Part shown: positions 1 to 9,233 of the stretch, piece by piece | Position numbering within the stretch: position 1 is the first letter of the stretch | How the letters are laid out: the number at the start of each line of letters is the position of its first letter | Origin: JBBRYB01 sp038238115 | GTDB lineage: Bacteria > Actinomycetota > Actinomycetes > Propionibacteriales > Nocardioidaceae | Assembly (NCBI GenBank): GCA_038238115.1 | Contig: JBBRYB010000025.1 | Location: 1 to 50,391, forward strand | DNA length: 50,391 nucleotides | Reading direction: 5' to 3' | Notes under the pieces: model-generated | The model's database searches: none | What the model saw: the letters and a program-made list of their open reading frames with translations, nothing else | What the model was told of the DNA's origin: nothing | Program-made: the position numbers and the translations under genes

Positions 1-319
1 CCGGCGAGCTGCAGACCGATAGAGAGCCACACCCACGAACCGGTGGGCAACCGCATAGAGAGCCGTCCCGCCGGACACCTGGACCGAGTCTGGCCTGACA
101 CCGGTCCTACAGGGAATCTTTGTCTAGTAGCCGCATATGACAGTCACGTGATGGCCTGGAGTGAGGATGAGGATCCACCAGGGCTACGGCGGTCAGCGAG
201 GCGACGACGCCCGAAACGTCTGCCGGGCCAATACCTGACCCGAAGAGGGTCGCCGGCTCAGCCCACAGCACCCAGAATGACGCGGTCCACCCGTCGCTCC
301 GCACAATCGCGCCAGGCGA
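1..319. other. Left edge without a supported gene
   Basis: No reading frame here looks like a known protein, and the open frames present are low-complexity Arg/Pro-rich translations typical of shadow frames in GC-rich DNA. It lies downstream of the lipoprotein pseudogene that ends at 320. No clear terminator hairpin was seen. Confidence 0.5.
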
Positions 320-1636
320 CTACCCCTGGACGGCTGTTTGCAGCCGGACCGCGGCTCGCGTCGCTCGAGGGAGGTCGCGTTCCAAGGCAGCCTCCTGGAC
401 AATGCCGATCTGGTGGTTGAAGAACCGATTCAGTGGCGGCGTCCAGGGATTCCTGCACCCGGTCACGAAGGTAGTAGAGCGTGAAGACGTCGCTGCCGAC
501 GTCCGCGGCGTCGTGGCGCCGCGCGTCGAGCAGCAGTTGGTCACACCACAGGGACACGCGGTCACGGTCGACAGCTACCGGGCTGCGATAGCGCAGTTGC
601 AGGTCCAATGCCCGCAAGACCAGGTCCACGGCCGCCTGCCGGGCCGCGGAGGGCTCGCGAACCTCGCGGACGTTGGCCACCGCACGGGTCACGACGGGGA
701 CCATCAGTCGTGGTCTATCTCGGCGGGGCACGTCCGACCAATCTGCGCCTAGTCGAGTAACAGTGCCCGCGATGGGCCCGGAGTGGACGATGCTGCGGGC
801 GTCGACGTACAGACGGCGCAGACCAGACGGCATTGGCCGCTCAGACGTGTCGGTCGGGACCGCGAGCGCCAGCGCCTCGATGTCGCCCTGGTCGCCGGTG
901 AAAAATTCGCCGTAGCCGGCGGCGAACTGCTTGCGCTCGGTGGTGCCGTCCTCGTGCAACTCCTCACCCACCATGCCAGAGACGGGGCCGAGCGGGCCAT
1001 TGAGCTGCTGACCTCGGGATCGCACGGTGACCTGCTCGAACGCGATACCGGGGATGTTCTCGGTGCGGTAGACATCACCGACCTGCGGATCTCCCGGCAT
1101 GATCATCTGCGCTGGGCCGTCCTTGCCGGCCAACCACGTGCCTTCCTTGGTAGCGATCGCGCCATGCTCGAGGTCCGCGACGTCTTCCCCGAAATACCAG
1201 ACCGACCCGTCGTCGGCCTGAGCGTAGAGGTCGTAGGCGACCTCCTGGATGCGTCCGTCGAGATATGCCGTGTACTGCGACACCAGCGTCTCGATCCGCT
1301 GCCCTCCCCAGTCGATGATCCGCGTGAATGGCAGCAGCGTGACCTCCGTACGAAACGGCTTAGCGTCCACGTGTCCGACAAACACGACGGACTTCTGAAG
1401 GGAAACGGGAAGAACGGGTTGTCCACGACGGTGGGGTCGGAGAACCGCGGCACCGTGAGGTCCACCCGATCGCTGTCGGGGGCAACGGGGACCCCCGAGG
1501 GCGATTGCGGCTGCGGGATGGTCACACCTGGCGCATTGACCGATCCCGGCTTAGGCGCTGAATGGCCACCTGCATCACCACCCGAGCAGGCGCTGACCAT
1601 CAGACAGCCAGCTGCGAGAAGAGCGATGAAAGGCAT
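320..1636 (-). pseudogene. Secreted lipoprotein of unknown function, broken by two frameshifts
   Basis: The start at 1636 gives a lipoprotein signal peptide: a hydrophobic segment ending in lipobox VSAC with Cys17 as the predicted lipidated residue, then a Gly/Pro/Ser-rich linker. The reading frame changes near 1400 (single-base deletion), where DNPFFP must join LQKSVVFVGHVDAK in the next frame. It then runs through a well-conserved-looking domain (TLVSQYTAYLDG, DLYAQADDGSVWYFGED, AMIMPGDPQVGDVYRTENIP on the intact stretch). It changes frame again near 435 (net +1), after which the tail NRFFNHQIGIVQEAAL runs to the TAG at 320. The two halves read as one protein of about 435 residues, exported and anchored to the membrane. 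I do not recognise an enzymatic activity. Either it is a real pseudogene or two base-calling errors are present. Confidence 0.75.
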
Positions 1637-1760
1637 GCCCCATCATTGATCGCCCGAACCTGAAGCACGGCTGAACGCCGTAGGACTCGGCGTTTGTCAG
1701 CACCGACGCGAGATGCCGCTGGGCGCCGAGCACTTGCCCCGGCCGGTGATGAGGTCGCTG

Positions 1761-2271
1761 TCAGCGCAGCTCCAACCGCATGATCGTGACTTTTCGCTGC
1801 GCGTCCTCGCGCACTAGGACCAGCTGGCCGCGGGCCCGGTCGTAGCCGCCGGTGCCGCCGGTTACGGCCAGCCGGATCGGGGTGTCGGTGTGCCGGATCT
1901 CCCCGCCCACGGTGACCGTCCCTCCGGCGAAGCGGAAGGTGAGCTCCTGCTGAACCGTCCCGTCGTGGTGCCCGTCCAGAATGGTCTCCATGCCGTCGGC
2001 CGAGGCCACTAGCTGTCCGGTCTTTTCGGCGCGGATCGGCACATTCACGGACGCGAACTCGTCACCGATACTCACTCCATGCCGTCCGAGATCGATGAAG
2101 TGGTTCCTTCCACCGTTGAACGGCGAGGCCAGCAGCAACGTCTGCCCGCTGGCATGATCGCCATCGGCTTCGGCCGAACCCGCATGACCGCCAAAGCCGC
2201 CCCACCGCCCGCGAGCGAAGCCAGCAGGCTGGCAGCGGCAACGGAAACGGCCCCTTTCGTGCAGTCGTCAT
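1761..2271 (-). pseudogene. Secreted allene-oxide-cyclase/dirigent-barrel-like protein, frameshifted 5' end
   Basis: The 3' 380 bases encode a clean beta-rich domain containing ASADGMETILDG, GGEIRHTDTPIRLAVTGG and TGGYDRARGQLVLVRED, typical of actinobacterial AOC-barrel-like secreted proteins. The coding signal continues upstream of any good start in that frame (GSAEADGDHASGQTLLL). Before it, in a second frame, comes a hydrophobic signal-peptide-like run (KGAVSVAAASLLASLAGGG). Before that, in a third frame, is an ATG at 2271 followed by TTARKG. Joining the three needs two single-base deletions, near 2245 (a GGGG run) and near 2180. The intact product would be an exported protein of about 165 residues. 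Substrate unknown. A shortened TTG start at 2138 is the alternative, but it would lack the signal peptide. Confidence 0.6.
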
Positions 2272-2600
2272 AACAAACTCTTCTCTCTCTCGTGGCCAGG
2301 TGGTCGAGCCAAAGCCGATTGCGGCGACCGGCGACCGACAGCCCCGACGCTGATCTGAGGCGCCGTCGCTGGGCGAGGGCGAGGCCGATGGCGGCGGCGC
2401 CGAAGGTGGTGGGCCAGCCGCCGCGGCCGGTCCGTGGGTGGCCATGGTGTGCTCCTTCGGGGTATCGACGTGCCTTGAGCAAACACCCGGACCTGGCGTG
2501 GCGGACGTGTCACGAGCCGGGGATGACCCGGGAGATCGTCCCGGCCCTCCCATGACTGCGGTCCCATGACAATGGCGGTGGGTCGGGTCACAATGCAGGG

Positions 2601-4598
2601 GTGGGCGCGCCAGCGATCAGCGACCGGGCCCGCCGCAGGGTCGGCTGGAGCGTCGCGGCCGCGGCGGTCGTGCTGCTCGCGACGGTCCCGTTGTCGTGGT
2701 CGGGCGGGGTGGCCGATCGGCCCGGGGTCACACACGGCACGAGCGGTCAGGACTGGGCCGCGGTGCTGGTCATCTTGCCGTTCATGTTCTCCGGGGCGGC
2801 CCTGATCCATGCCCGGCCGCGGAACTGGATCGGCTGGACACTGCTCGGCATTGGCCTCCTGCAGGCGATCCAGATCAGCACGGACGGGTATGGCGCCCGG
2901 GCGCTCACCGACCCCGACGGGTCGCTTCCCCTCGGGCTGGCGTCGATGTGGGTGGCGAGCTGGACGTGGCTGCCTGCCGTCATCGTCCCGATCACGGTGC
3001 TCCCGGCGATCTACCCGACCGGGAGCGTGCCGAACCGGTTTTGGGGCTGGCAGGTCCGGGTCGCCTTCCTCGGCATCGCCCTCGTCGTGATGACCGCGAT
3101 GATCAGCCAGGAACCCATCGACGACACGGTCGCGGGAACCCGGCTGCCCTGGGACATTCCCAGGTGGCTGACCGCGGTCATGGGGGTGACGGCGGCCACC
3201 CTGTTGCTGGCGACGACCGCCGTCGCTGTCGTGGGGACCCTGTGGCGAGCGGTGCGGGCCGGTTCACCGGAGCGCCAGCAGCTGATCTGGCTGGTTGCCG
3301 TGGTGCCCGCGATGCTGGCTACGGTGTTCCTGCCGAGCGAGCAGGTATTCGGCATCGCCTACATGTGCGTGCCGGTCGCGGTGGTGGCAGGAGTGCTGCG
3401 CTACCGGCTGCTCGGGATCGAGATCGTGCTCCGCCGCACCCTGCTGTATCTACCGCTGACCCTGCTGGTGGCGCTAACCATTGGCGGGCTGACCACCGTT
3501 CTGGCCCGGCTCGCCCCGGGCGGCCTCGTTCCGCTGCTGCTGGCATCAGCGGTCGTGGCGGTGCTGGTGCTCCCGGTCGCGGCGTGGCTCCGTCGCGGGG
3601 TAGACCGGTTCGTACTTGGCGATCGGATCGACCCGTTGGCGCTGGTCGACCGGATCGGGGCCGATTTGGAGGCGACCACCTGCGACCCTGTGCCCGCGAT
3701 GCTCCAGGCTGTGGCGACGGCGGCCGGAGGGTCGTTCGCGCAGGTCATCGACCAGCACGGAAACCACCTGGCAGTCGTGGGGGAGCCCGTCGGCCCGAAG
3801 TTCGAGCTACCCCTGCGGCACGCCGGTGAGGACCTCGGCGTCGTGCAGATCGGGCCGCGCCCCGGCGCGGTGCGCGTGAACGAAGAAGATGCCCGGCTGG
3901 TCACCGCCTTGGCGCCGCACCTTGCCGTGGTTGTGCGCTCGCAACGGCTCACCGACGAGTTGGCCCGGGAACGGACCCGGGTCGCTGCGGCGACGCTCGC
4001 CGGGCGAGATCGGCTCCGCCGGGATCTGCACGATGGGCTGGGTCCGTCGTTGTCGGGCATCGCGCTTGGGCTGCAGGCGGCCCGCGGTGCGGCTAGCGAT
4101 CCCGACGCGTTGCTGGAGTTGCTGGACCGAACGCGCGTGGAGGCACAGGGCGCGGTGCGCGAGATCCGGCGCGTCATCGACGGGCTTCGGCCGTCCGCTC
4201 TGGACCACCAGGGCTTGGTCGATGCGGTTCGCGAGACTGCGACCGCGTGAGGGCTCGGCACACCCGACGGGCCTGGCCTCGCTCTGCGCACTCAGGCGTT
4301 GCCGCTGCTGCCACCCCCCATCGAGGAGGCCGCTTACCGCATTCTTGCCGAGTCGCTGACCAACGTGGCCCGGCACGCGTCGGCCACCCAATGCACGGTC
4401 CGTCTCCACAAGCGCGACGGCGACCTTCGGCTCGACGTGGTCGACGACGGAGCCGGTGTCCCACCCGAGGCCCTTGCCGGTCACGGCCTGGAGTCCATGC
4501 GCCAGCGCGCGGCAGATCTCGGCGGCAGGGTCACAATCGAGCCCGTTCACCCGCACGGTATGGCGGTGAGGGCAGTGCTGCCGATGGGATCGACATGA
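2601..4598 (+). pseudogene. NarL-type sensor histidine kinase interrupted by an in-frame TGA
   Basis: From the GTG at 2601 the protein has about ten membrane segments (residues 20-335), then a GAF-like region (about 345-450), then a HisKA_3 dimerisation helix with phosphoacceptor His477 in RRDLHDGLGP. At 4248-4250 a TGA stops the frame at residue 549, just before the ATPase. The same frame then continues without any shift through TPDGPGLAL, EEAAYRILAESLTNVARHA (N box) and VDDGAGVPP / GHGLESMRQRA (G boxes) to the stop at 4596-4598. Read through, it would be a normal kinase of about 665 residues. As written, it makes a kinase that can dimerise but not bind ATP, unless the ATPase half restarts (a TTG lies at 4299). 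The ATPase stop overlaps the response regulator ATG (ATGA), so the two are coupled. Confidence 0.85.
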
Positions 4599-5236
4599 CA
4601 GTTCGCGTCGTCATTGCCGATGACCACCCGATGTACCTCTACGGCCTGGGCGCGGTCCTCGGCCAGTCCGAGCGGATCACCGTGGTCGCCTCGATCAGCG
4701 AAGGCATCGAACTGTTGCGTGCCGTCGGAGAACACGGTCCCGACGTCGTCATCACCGACCTAACGATGCCGGGACTCGACGGCGTCGCGGCGACGCTGGA
4801 ACTGGTGGCATCGGACCCCGGTCTCGCCGTCCTCGTGCTCACCATGCATGAGGATGACGAGCATCTGTTCGCGGCGCTTCGAGCCGGCGCCCGTGGCTAC
4901 CTCGTGAAGGGAGCCGACGCCGAGGAGATCGAGCGGGCCATCCTGGCCGTCGCGGACGGTGACGCGGTCTACGGTGGGCCGGTCGCTCGTCGCATCATCG
5001 GCTTCCTCGCCGCGGAGCAACCCGAGTCGCTCTCCGCAAGTGCGTTCCCGGAACTCACCCCCCGAGAACGCGATGTCCTTTCGCTGCTGGCCACTGGCTG
5101 CCGCAACCGCGAGATCGCGCGCCGCCTGGGCATGTCGGAGAAGACCCTGCGCAACCACGTCTCCCAGGTGCTGCTCAAGCTCCAGGTCCCCGACCGCACC
5201 GCGGCTGCCCTCAAGGCCAGAGACGCTGGCATGTAA
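4595..5236 (+). CDS. Response regulator, NarL/FixJ family
   Basis: The product is a 213-residue DNA-binding response regulator. The N-terminal receiver domain has acidic residues D9/D10, phosphoacceptor Asp55 in VITDLTMPG, a conserved Thr in VLTMHED and the Lys of YLVKG. The C-terminal LuxR helix-turn-helix begins at ELTPRERDVLSLLATG and includes NREIARRLGMSEKTLRNHVS. I chose the ATG at 4595 because it overlaps the stop of the kinase ATPase half (ATGA) and starts exactly at the receiver beta-strand; the open frame further upstream is only Arg-rich shadow sequence. Its partner kinase is immediately upstream. If that kinase is truly truncated, this regulator may be orphaned. Confidence 0.95.
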   Translation: MTVRVVIADDHPMYLYGLGAVLGQSERITVVASISEGIELLRAVGEHGPDVVITDLTMPGLDGVAATLELVASDPGLAVLVLTMHEDDEHLFAALRAGARGYLVKGADAEEIERAILAVADGDAVYGGPVARRIIGFLAAEQPESLSASAFPELTPRERDVLSLLATGCRNREIARRLGMSEKTLRNHVSQVLLKLQVPDRTAAALKARDAGM

Positions 5237-5567
5237 CAGGAGCTGCCGCACGCCATCTCTGCCATCGCCACTTCGGAGTGGAGGCGACCAAGCTTCGGGC
5301 GCGGGCACTAGTACGCAACGCGGCAACGACCAGCTGACGAGTACAGCACGAGTATCGCTACGCCTATCGACCTCAAGACGTAGTTCGCCTGCGGCGAAAC
5401 GAGAAGCCGGGACCGTCATGACCCGGTCGATGAATCTGCCTCGCTGAACATCGTCGGCAAGATTCGCCGGCGCCGACGACAAAGAAGACTGCGCGTTCAC
5501 GGGCTGACGCGATGAGTTCGGGACTCTTGCCGGGTCTATTCCGGTGACAAAGGACAGAGGAGGAGCC
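5237..5567. other. Intergenic region between the response regulator and the DHFR-like gene
   Basis: No gene was recognised. A short inverted repeat (TTCGCC, TGC loop, GGCGAA) at 5383-5397 has no following T-run, so terminator function is weak. The last 25 bases carry the ribosome binding site of the next gene. Confidence 0.45.
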
Positions 5568-6167
5568 ATGGGCAGGGTCATCGCGTCCATCACCACGTCG
5601 GTCGACGGTTACATCACAGGCCCTGACGACGGGCCGGCGTACGGCCTTGGCCGGGGTGGCGAACGCCTGCACTACTGGGTGATGGGCGGCCCATGGACCT
5701 ACGAGCGGGGCCACGACTTCGCTATGCACGGGCCAGACAAGGAGTTCTACGACGAGCTCGTCTCGACGGTGGCCTCGGGCGTGGTCGGTCGCGGCATGTA
5801 CGACGCGGCCGGCGCTTGGGGCGGAACCAATCCGTTCCCCGGGACATTGTTCGTGCTGACCCACCGCACCGAGGACCAGCCGGCAGCCAAGAGCGGCTTT
5901 CGGTTCGTCGCGGATCTCGGCGCCGCGCTGACTCAGGCGGCCGCGGCTGCCGGCGGCGGAGACGTCGCAGTCGGTGGCGGCGCCGACGTCATCCGGCAGG
6001 CATTGGCGGCGGGGAAGGTTGATGAGCTGGTGATCTCGACGGCTCCAGTGATCCTCGGTGCAGGCAAGCGACTCTTCGACGGGTTCGCTCAGGATGTGGA
6101 TCTCGAGGTAGCCAAGCTCTACAGCTCGCCGTACGCCACCCACGTCCGCTACACGGTCTCTCAATAG
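5568..6167 (+). CDS. Dihydrofolate reductase family protein (RibD C-terminal-like)
   Basis: This 199-residue protein has the RibD/DHFR-like reductase fold. It opens with GRVIASITTSVDGYITGPDD, the usual first strand and loop, and has a GRGMYDAAGAWGG segment, TLFVLTHR, a nucleotide-binding GGGADVIRQAL loop and the DELVISTAPVILGAGKRLF strand. The ATG at 5568 follows GAGGAGGAG at 5557-5565; an upstream in-frame GTG at 5544 precedes that Shine-Dalgarno and was rejected. Members are NAD(P)H-dependent reductases of mostly unknown substrate and are probably not the folate enzyme. It is monocistronic. A second member lies at 30760, and the first residues of a third are left at 39556. Confidence 0.9.
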   Translation: MGRVIASITTSVDGYITGPDDGPAYGLGRGGERLHYWVMGGPWTYERGHDFAMHGPDKEFYDELVSTVASGVVGRGMYDAAGAWGGTNPFPGTLFVLTHRTEDQPAAKSGFRFVADLGAALTQAAAAAGGGDVAVGGGADVIRQALAAGKVDELVISTAPVILGAGKRLFDGFAQDVDLEVAKLYSSPYATHVRYTVSQ

Positions 6168-6302
6168 CCGCGATCAGCGCGGCGCTGGGCGCGCGTCTAT
6201 CCACCGCTCTCACCGTGGCCGCAGCACGGAGACGGCACGCGGTCAAGCAGTTCTGCTCAGGCCCACGAGCAAACCATCGGCCACCGGTGCGATAGTCGGA
6301 AA

Positions 6303-6758
6303 ATGACGGCGTGGCAAGACGTCGAGCGGGCCGAGCCGGGCTTTGCGCACCGGGTGCAGAGGCTATTCGACGAGCACAGACACAAGACGATTGCCACCCT
6401 GCGAGCCGACGGGTCCCCACGGATCTCGGGGGTCGAGGCGACCTTCGGAGATGGCGAGCTCACCTTCGGCTCGATGCCGAACGCGCGCAAGGGCGAAGAT
6501 CTGCGTCGGGACCCGCGGTTCGCCTTGCACAGCGCCACGGTCGACCCGGTCGAGGGTTCGGAGGCGCTGTGGCATGGCGAGGCGAAGATCTCTGGGCGGG
6601 CCTTCTATGTCGGGCCGATCGCCAAAGGACCTGCTGGAGACCGCTTCCACGCAGACATCGCACAGGTCGTACACACCCGGCTCAACGAATAGGCCACGAT
6701 GCTCGTCGTCGAGTGGTGGACGCCGACGCACGGGCTGCGCAGGATCGACCGCGACTAG
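6303..6758 (+). pseudogene. Pyridoxamine 5'-phosphate oxidase family protein with an amber stop
   Basis: The product looks like an F420/FMN-binding split-barrel protein: FDEHRHKTIATLRADGSPRISGVE, the strand LTFGSMPNARKGEDLRRDP, and the tail PAGDRFHADIAQVVHTRLNE. A TAG at 6690-6692 ends it at residue 129. The same frame then continues as ATMLVVEWWTPTHGLRRIDRD to the TAG at 6756-6758, which is the expected last strand of this family. One CAG-to-TAG change would explain the break. The truncated protein lacks the terminal strand and is probably unstable, though this is not certain. The start at 6303 has no strong ribosome binding site. Confidence 0.75.
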
Positions 6759-6903
6759 GTCTCCCTTCGGTACCCGCCGGCCAACGTGCCGGACCCGCGC
6801 CGCAGCGAGCAGCGCAAGTGGTTCACTCAGGCGCGGTCAGGGCAGACATGGCCAGGGGTAAAAATCGGGGGCCCCAGGGCGGGTCACCCTCTACGCTCCG
6901 GAT

Positions 6904-7551
6904 GTGCATCCCTACGCCCCTTTGAACGTGACCGTGACCACCCCGCGGATCGAGCTGCGAGGGGCAAGCGATGATCTGCTGGAAGGACTGGCGCCTACTG
7001 TCCGTGCGGGCCAGGCCGACGCCGATCCTCCGCCTTTCGATGACCCGATGTCGTTGTACGAGAGTGACCCGGACACTCGGGTTCACAAGTGGCTGCAGGC
7101 GATCTGGCGAGGCCGCGGAAAGGTCACTTCTGACTTCTGGCGACTGTATCTGGTGGTTCTCACCGATGGGCAAGCCGTCGGCATACAGGACATCATCGGT
7201 ACCGACTTCGACACCTACGGCACCGTCACCACCTTCTCCTGGCTGGCCGCCGACCTCCGAGGCCGCGGATTGGGACGCGAGATGCGGGAGGCAGCGCTTC
7301 ACCTGTCCTTTGACGGGTTCGACGCCGCCGAAGCCGCCAGCGAAGCCTTCCTCGATAACACCGGGTCCAACCGCGTCTCCGAGACGCTCGGATATGAGCG
7401 CAATGGCACCACCTGGTCGACTCGGCGTGGACAACCTGAGCTGCTGCAGCGGTGGCGGATCACCAAACAACAATGGCTACCTCGACGGCGCGACGACATC
7501 GCAGTCAGCGGCGTCGATGCCTGTCGACGGACCTTCCAGGCAACATCCTGA
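6904..7551 (+). CDS. GNAT family N-acetyltransferase
   Basis: This 215-residue acyl-CoA transferase has an N-terminal strand with PRIELRGASDDLLEGL and a central FSWLAADLRGRGLGREMREAA segment, in which RGRGLG is the acetyl-CoA pyrophosphate loop. It ends with the characteristic DNTGSNRVSETLGYERNG, where the Asn/Ser and Leu-Gly-Tyr mark the last helix and strand. The substrate, whether a protein N-terminus, small amine or antibiotic, cannot be told. The GTG at 6904 has no evident Shine-Dalgarno, so the start is uncertain. It stands alone, and the following 280 bases are empty. Confidence 0.85.
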   Translation: MHPYAPLNVTVTTPRIELRGASDDLLEGLAPTVRAGQADADPPPFDDPMSLYESDPDTRVHKWLQAIWRGRGKVTSDFWRLYLVVLTDGQAVGIQDIIGTDFDTYGTVTTFSWLAADLRGRGLGREMREAALHLSFDGFDAAEAASEAFLDNTGSNRVSETLGYERNGTTWSTRRGQPELLQRWRITKQQWLPRRRDDIAVSGVDACRRTFQATS

Positions 7552-7832
7552 ACCGGCGCTGTCGCACCCGTAGCGTCCGCGCATGCCGCCAGTCGCGCGT
7601 TCCTCGCACCGACGCTTTCCGCCGCGTCAGCCGGTTTCGAGCCAGCCGCCGTTCTCTGGGCGGCAGATCCCGGGTGCCGACCGTACGTAGCGTCTCCTTA
7701 TGGATTCGGCCGAGGTGGTGTCGCGTGGCGTGGACGCCTCGCTGCTGGGCCGTCCAAGATCTCAGTGACGGCACGGGAATGAGCATGGTCCCTTACCCCA
7801 CTAATCCGCCCGCGACGGTGTCGGGATGCAGT

Positions 7833-9233
7833 TCATGGATGGGTTGACAGGCGTCGCGGAAGGCGTACGCGCAGCACCGTGTTTCCCGGAGTCGAGTCCA
7901 TCTCGATCTCACCGGCGTGCCGGTCGACGACGATCCGCCGGGAGATGTCGAGACCGAGGCCCGTTCCCTTCCCGACATCCTTGGTGGTGTAGAACGGCTC
8001 GAATGCGTGCGCCTGCACCTCCTTCGGCACGCCCGGTCCGGTGTCGGCGACTTCCACCACAACCTGTCCCAGCTCGTCGAGGCGAGTGGACAGGCTTATG
8101 CTGCCCGTCCCGTTCATCGCGTCGACCGCGTTGTCGATGAGGTTCGTCCACACCTGATTCAGCTCCCCCGCCATGGCCTCGATAAGGGGAACGTCAGCGC
8201 CGTAGTCCCGGACCACGGTGACGCCGCCTTGCAGTTTGTGCCCAAGCATCACCAGCGTGCTTTCGAGTCCCTCGTGGACGTCCGTCATCTGCACCGACGA
8301 ACGATCGAGCTGCGAGTACGACCTCACAGCGGCGACCAGCTCGGAGATACGTTTGGTGGACTCCTTCACCTCCGACAGCAGCCCGGCCATGGACAAGGAA
8401 CTGGCGATCCACTCCAAACCCGCTTCGAGTGGACCTGCGCCGAGCACCTCCGCGACCTGCTCGCACCAGGCGACATCGACTCCCGCAACCGCCAATGGTG
8501 GCGAGATGAGCCAGTCACGTTCTACGTCGTGGTCGACGAGCCAGTCGGACAGGGCCTCTTCTCGGTCGGCCACGTCGAGCGAGTCGAGCTCGGCCGATGA
8601 GGGTGGCTCGATCTGGCGCCGCAGCGTGTCCAACGCAACGAACTGTGCTGCGGAGATCGGAGCTTGTGACATTCTGCTGAGAGCGGAGAGCAAGGAGTTG
8701 GAGGTGTCCTCGAGGGCGTCCGCCGCGCGGGCCGCCGCAGCCGCAGGGTTGTTGATCTCATGAGCCAGTCCGGCCGCGAGGGTTCCCAGGGCGACGAGCG
8801 CTTCTCGCTGCCGAGCGGTGGCCTCAATTCCCCGCACGGTGTTGACGAGTCCCTTGATGAAGTGGACACCGAAGGGAAACCACGCGTCAGCCCGGTTCCT
8901 CAGCGCCGGAGCCGGCACGCAGAAGACGCGACCGGGCCCCTCAGCGCGTCCGGTCGCGAAGTACACCCCGTGCTCGTCCCATGCCTGGAAGCCGCCCGCC
9001 CACTGCCCCGACGAACTCAGCAGACCGAGTGCGGTCTCCTCGCTGCCGACCTTGCGTACCAGGGTGATCGTCCCCTCGAGCAGCACCCACCAGGCAGCCG
9101 CTGGCCGCTCCTCACGAAACAACTCGTCCCCGGAGGCAAAGCTCCGTTCTTCTCCGACGGCGATGAGCTCGGCCAGTTGCTCGTCATTGAGCCCATCGAA
9201 GAGGGCGATTCCGCGAAGCTCCTGGAAGTCCAT
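7833..9233 (-). CDS. Sensor histidine kinase with N-terminal cyclic-nucleotide-binding fold
   Basis: This is a cytosolic kinase of 466 residues with no membrane segments. Residues 1-130 form a CRP-like cNMP-binding fold (LFDGLNDEQLAELI, SFASGDELFREERPA, WVLLEGTITLV). The usual phosphate-binding cassette (GE...RTA) is not recognisable at residues 70-100, so nucleotide binding is doubtful. The kinase core has H158 in ALGTLAAGLAHEINNP, N box ELNQVWTNLIDNAVDAM, G1 VADTGPGVP, an F box (FEPFYTTK) and G2 GKGTGLGLDIS. Its ATG at 9231-9233 shares a base with the stop of the upstream gene (TGATG), so it is translated with the response regulator/reductase fusion. The pair probably senses a cellular redox or nucleotide signal, which is inference. 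Confidence 0.93.
   Translation of the reverse strand: MDFQELRGIALFDGLNDEQLAELIAVGEERSFASGDELFREERPAAAWWVLLEGTITLVRKVGSEETALGLLSSSGQWAGGFQAWDEHGVYFATGRAEGPGRVFCVPAPALRNRADAWFPFGVHFIKGLVNTVRGIEATARQREALVALGTLAAGLAHEINNPAAAAARAADALEDTSNSLLSALSRMSQAPISAAQFVALDTLRRQIEPPSSAELDSLDVADREEALSDWLVDHDVERDWLISPPLAVAGVDVAWCEQVAEVLGAGPLEAGLEWIASSLSMAGLLSEVKESTKRISELVAAVRSYSQLDRSSVQMTDVHEGLESTLVMLGHKLQGGVTVVRDYGADVPLIEAMAGELNQVWTNLIDNAVDAMNGTGSISLSTRLDELGQVVVEVADTGPGVPKEVQAHAFEPFYTTKDVGKGTGLGLDISRRIVVDRHAGEIEMDSTPGNTVLRVRLPRRLSTHP

Noticed and set aside
4247..4594. N-terminal 116-residue extension of the first response regulator
   Set aside because: It is out of frame with and overlaps the kinase ATPase domain; the receiver domain starts exactly at the ATG at 4595.
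5383..5397. TTCGCC/GGCGAA hairpin as terminator of the first two-component pair
   Set aside because: It is only a 6-bp stem with no T-run and lies 150 bases after the stop codon.
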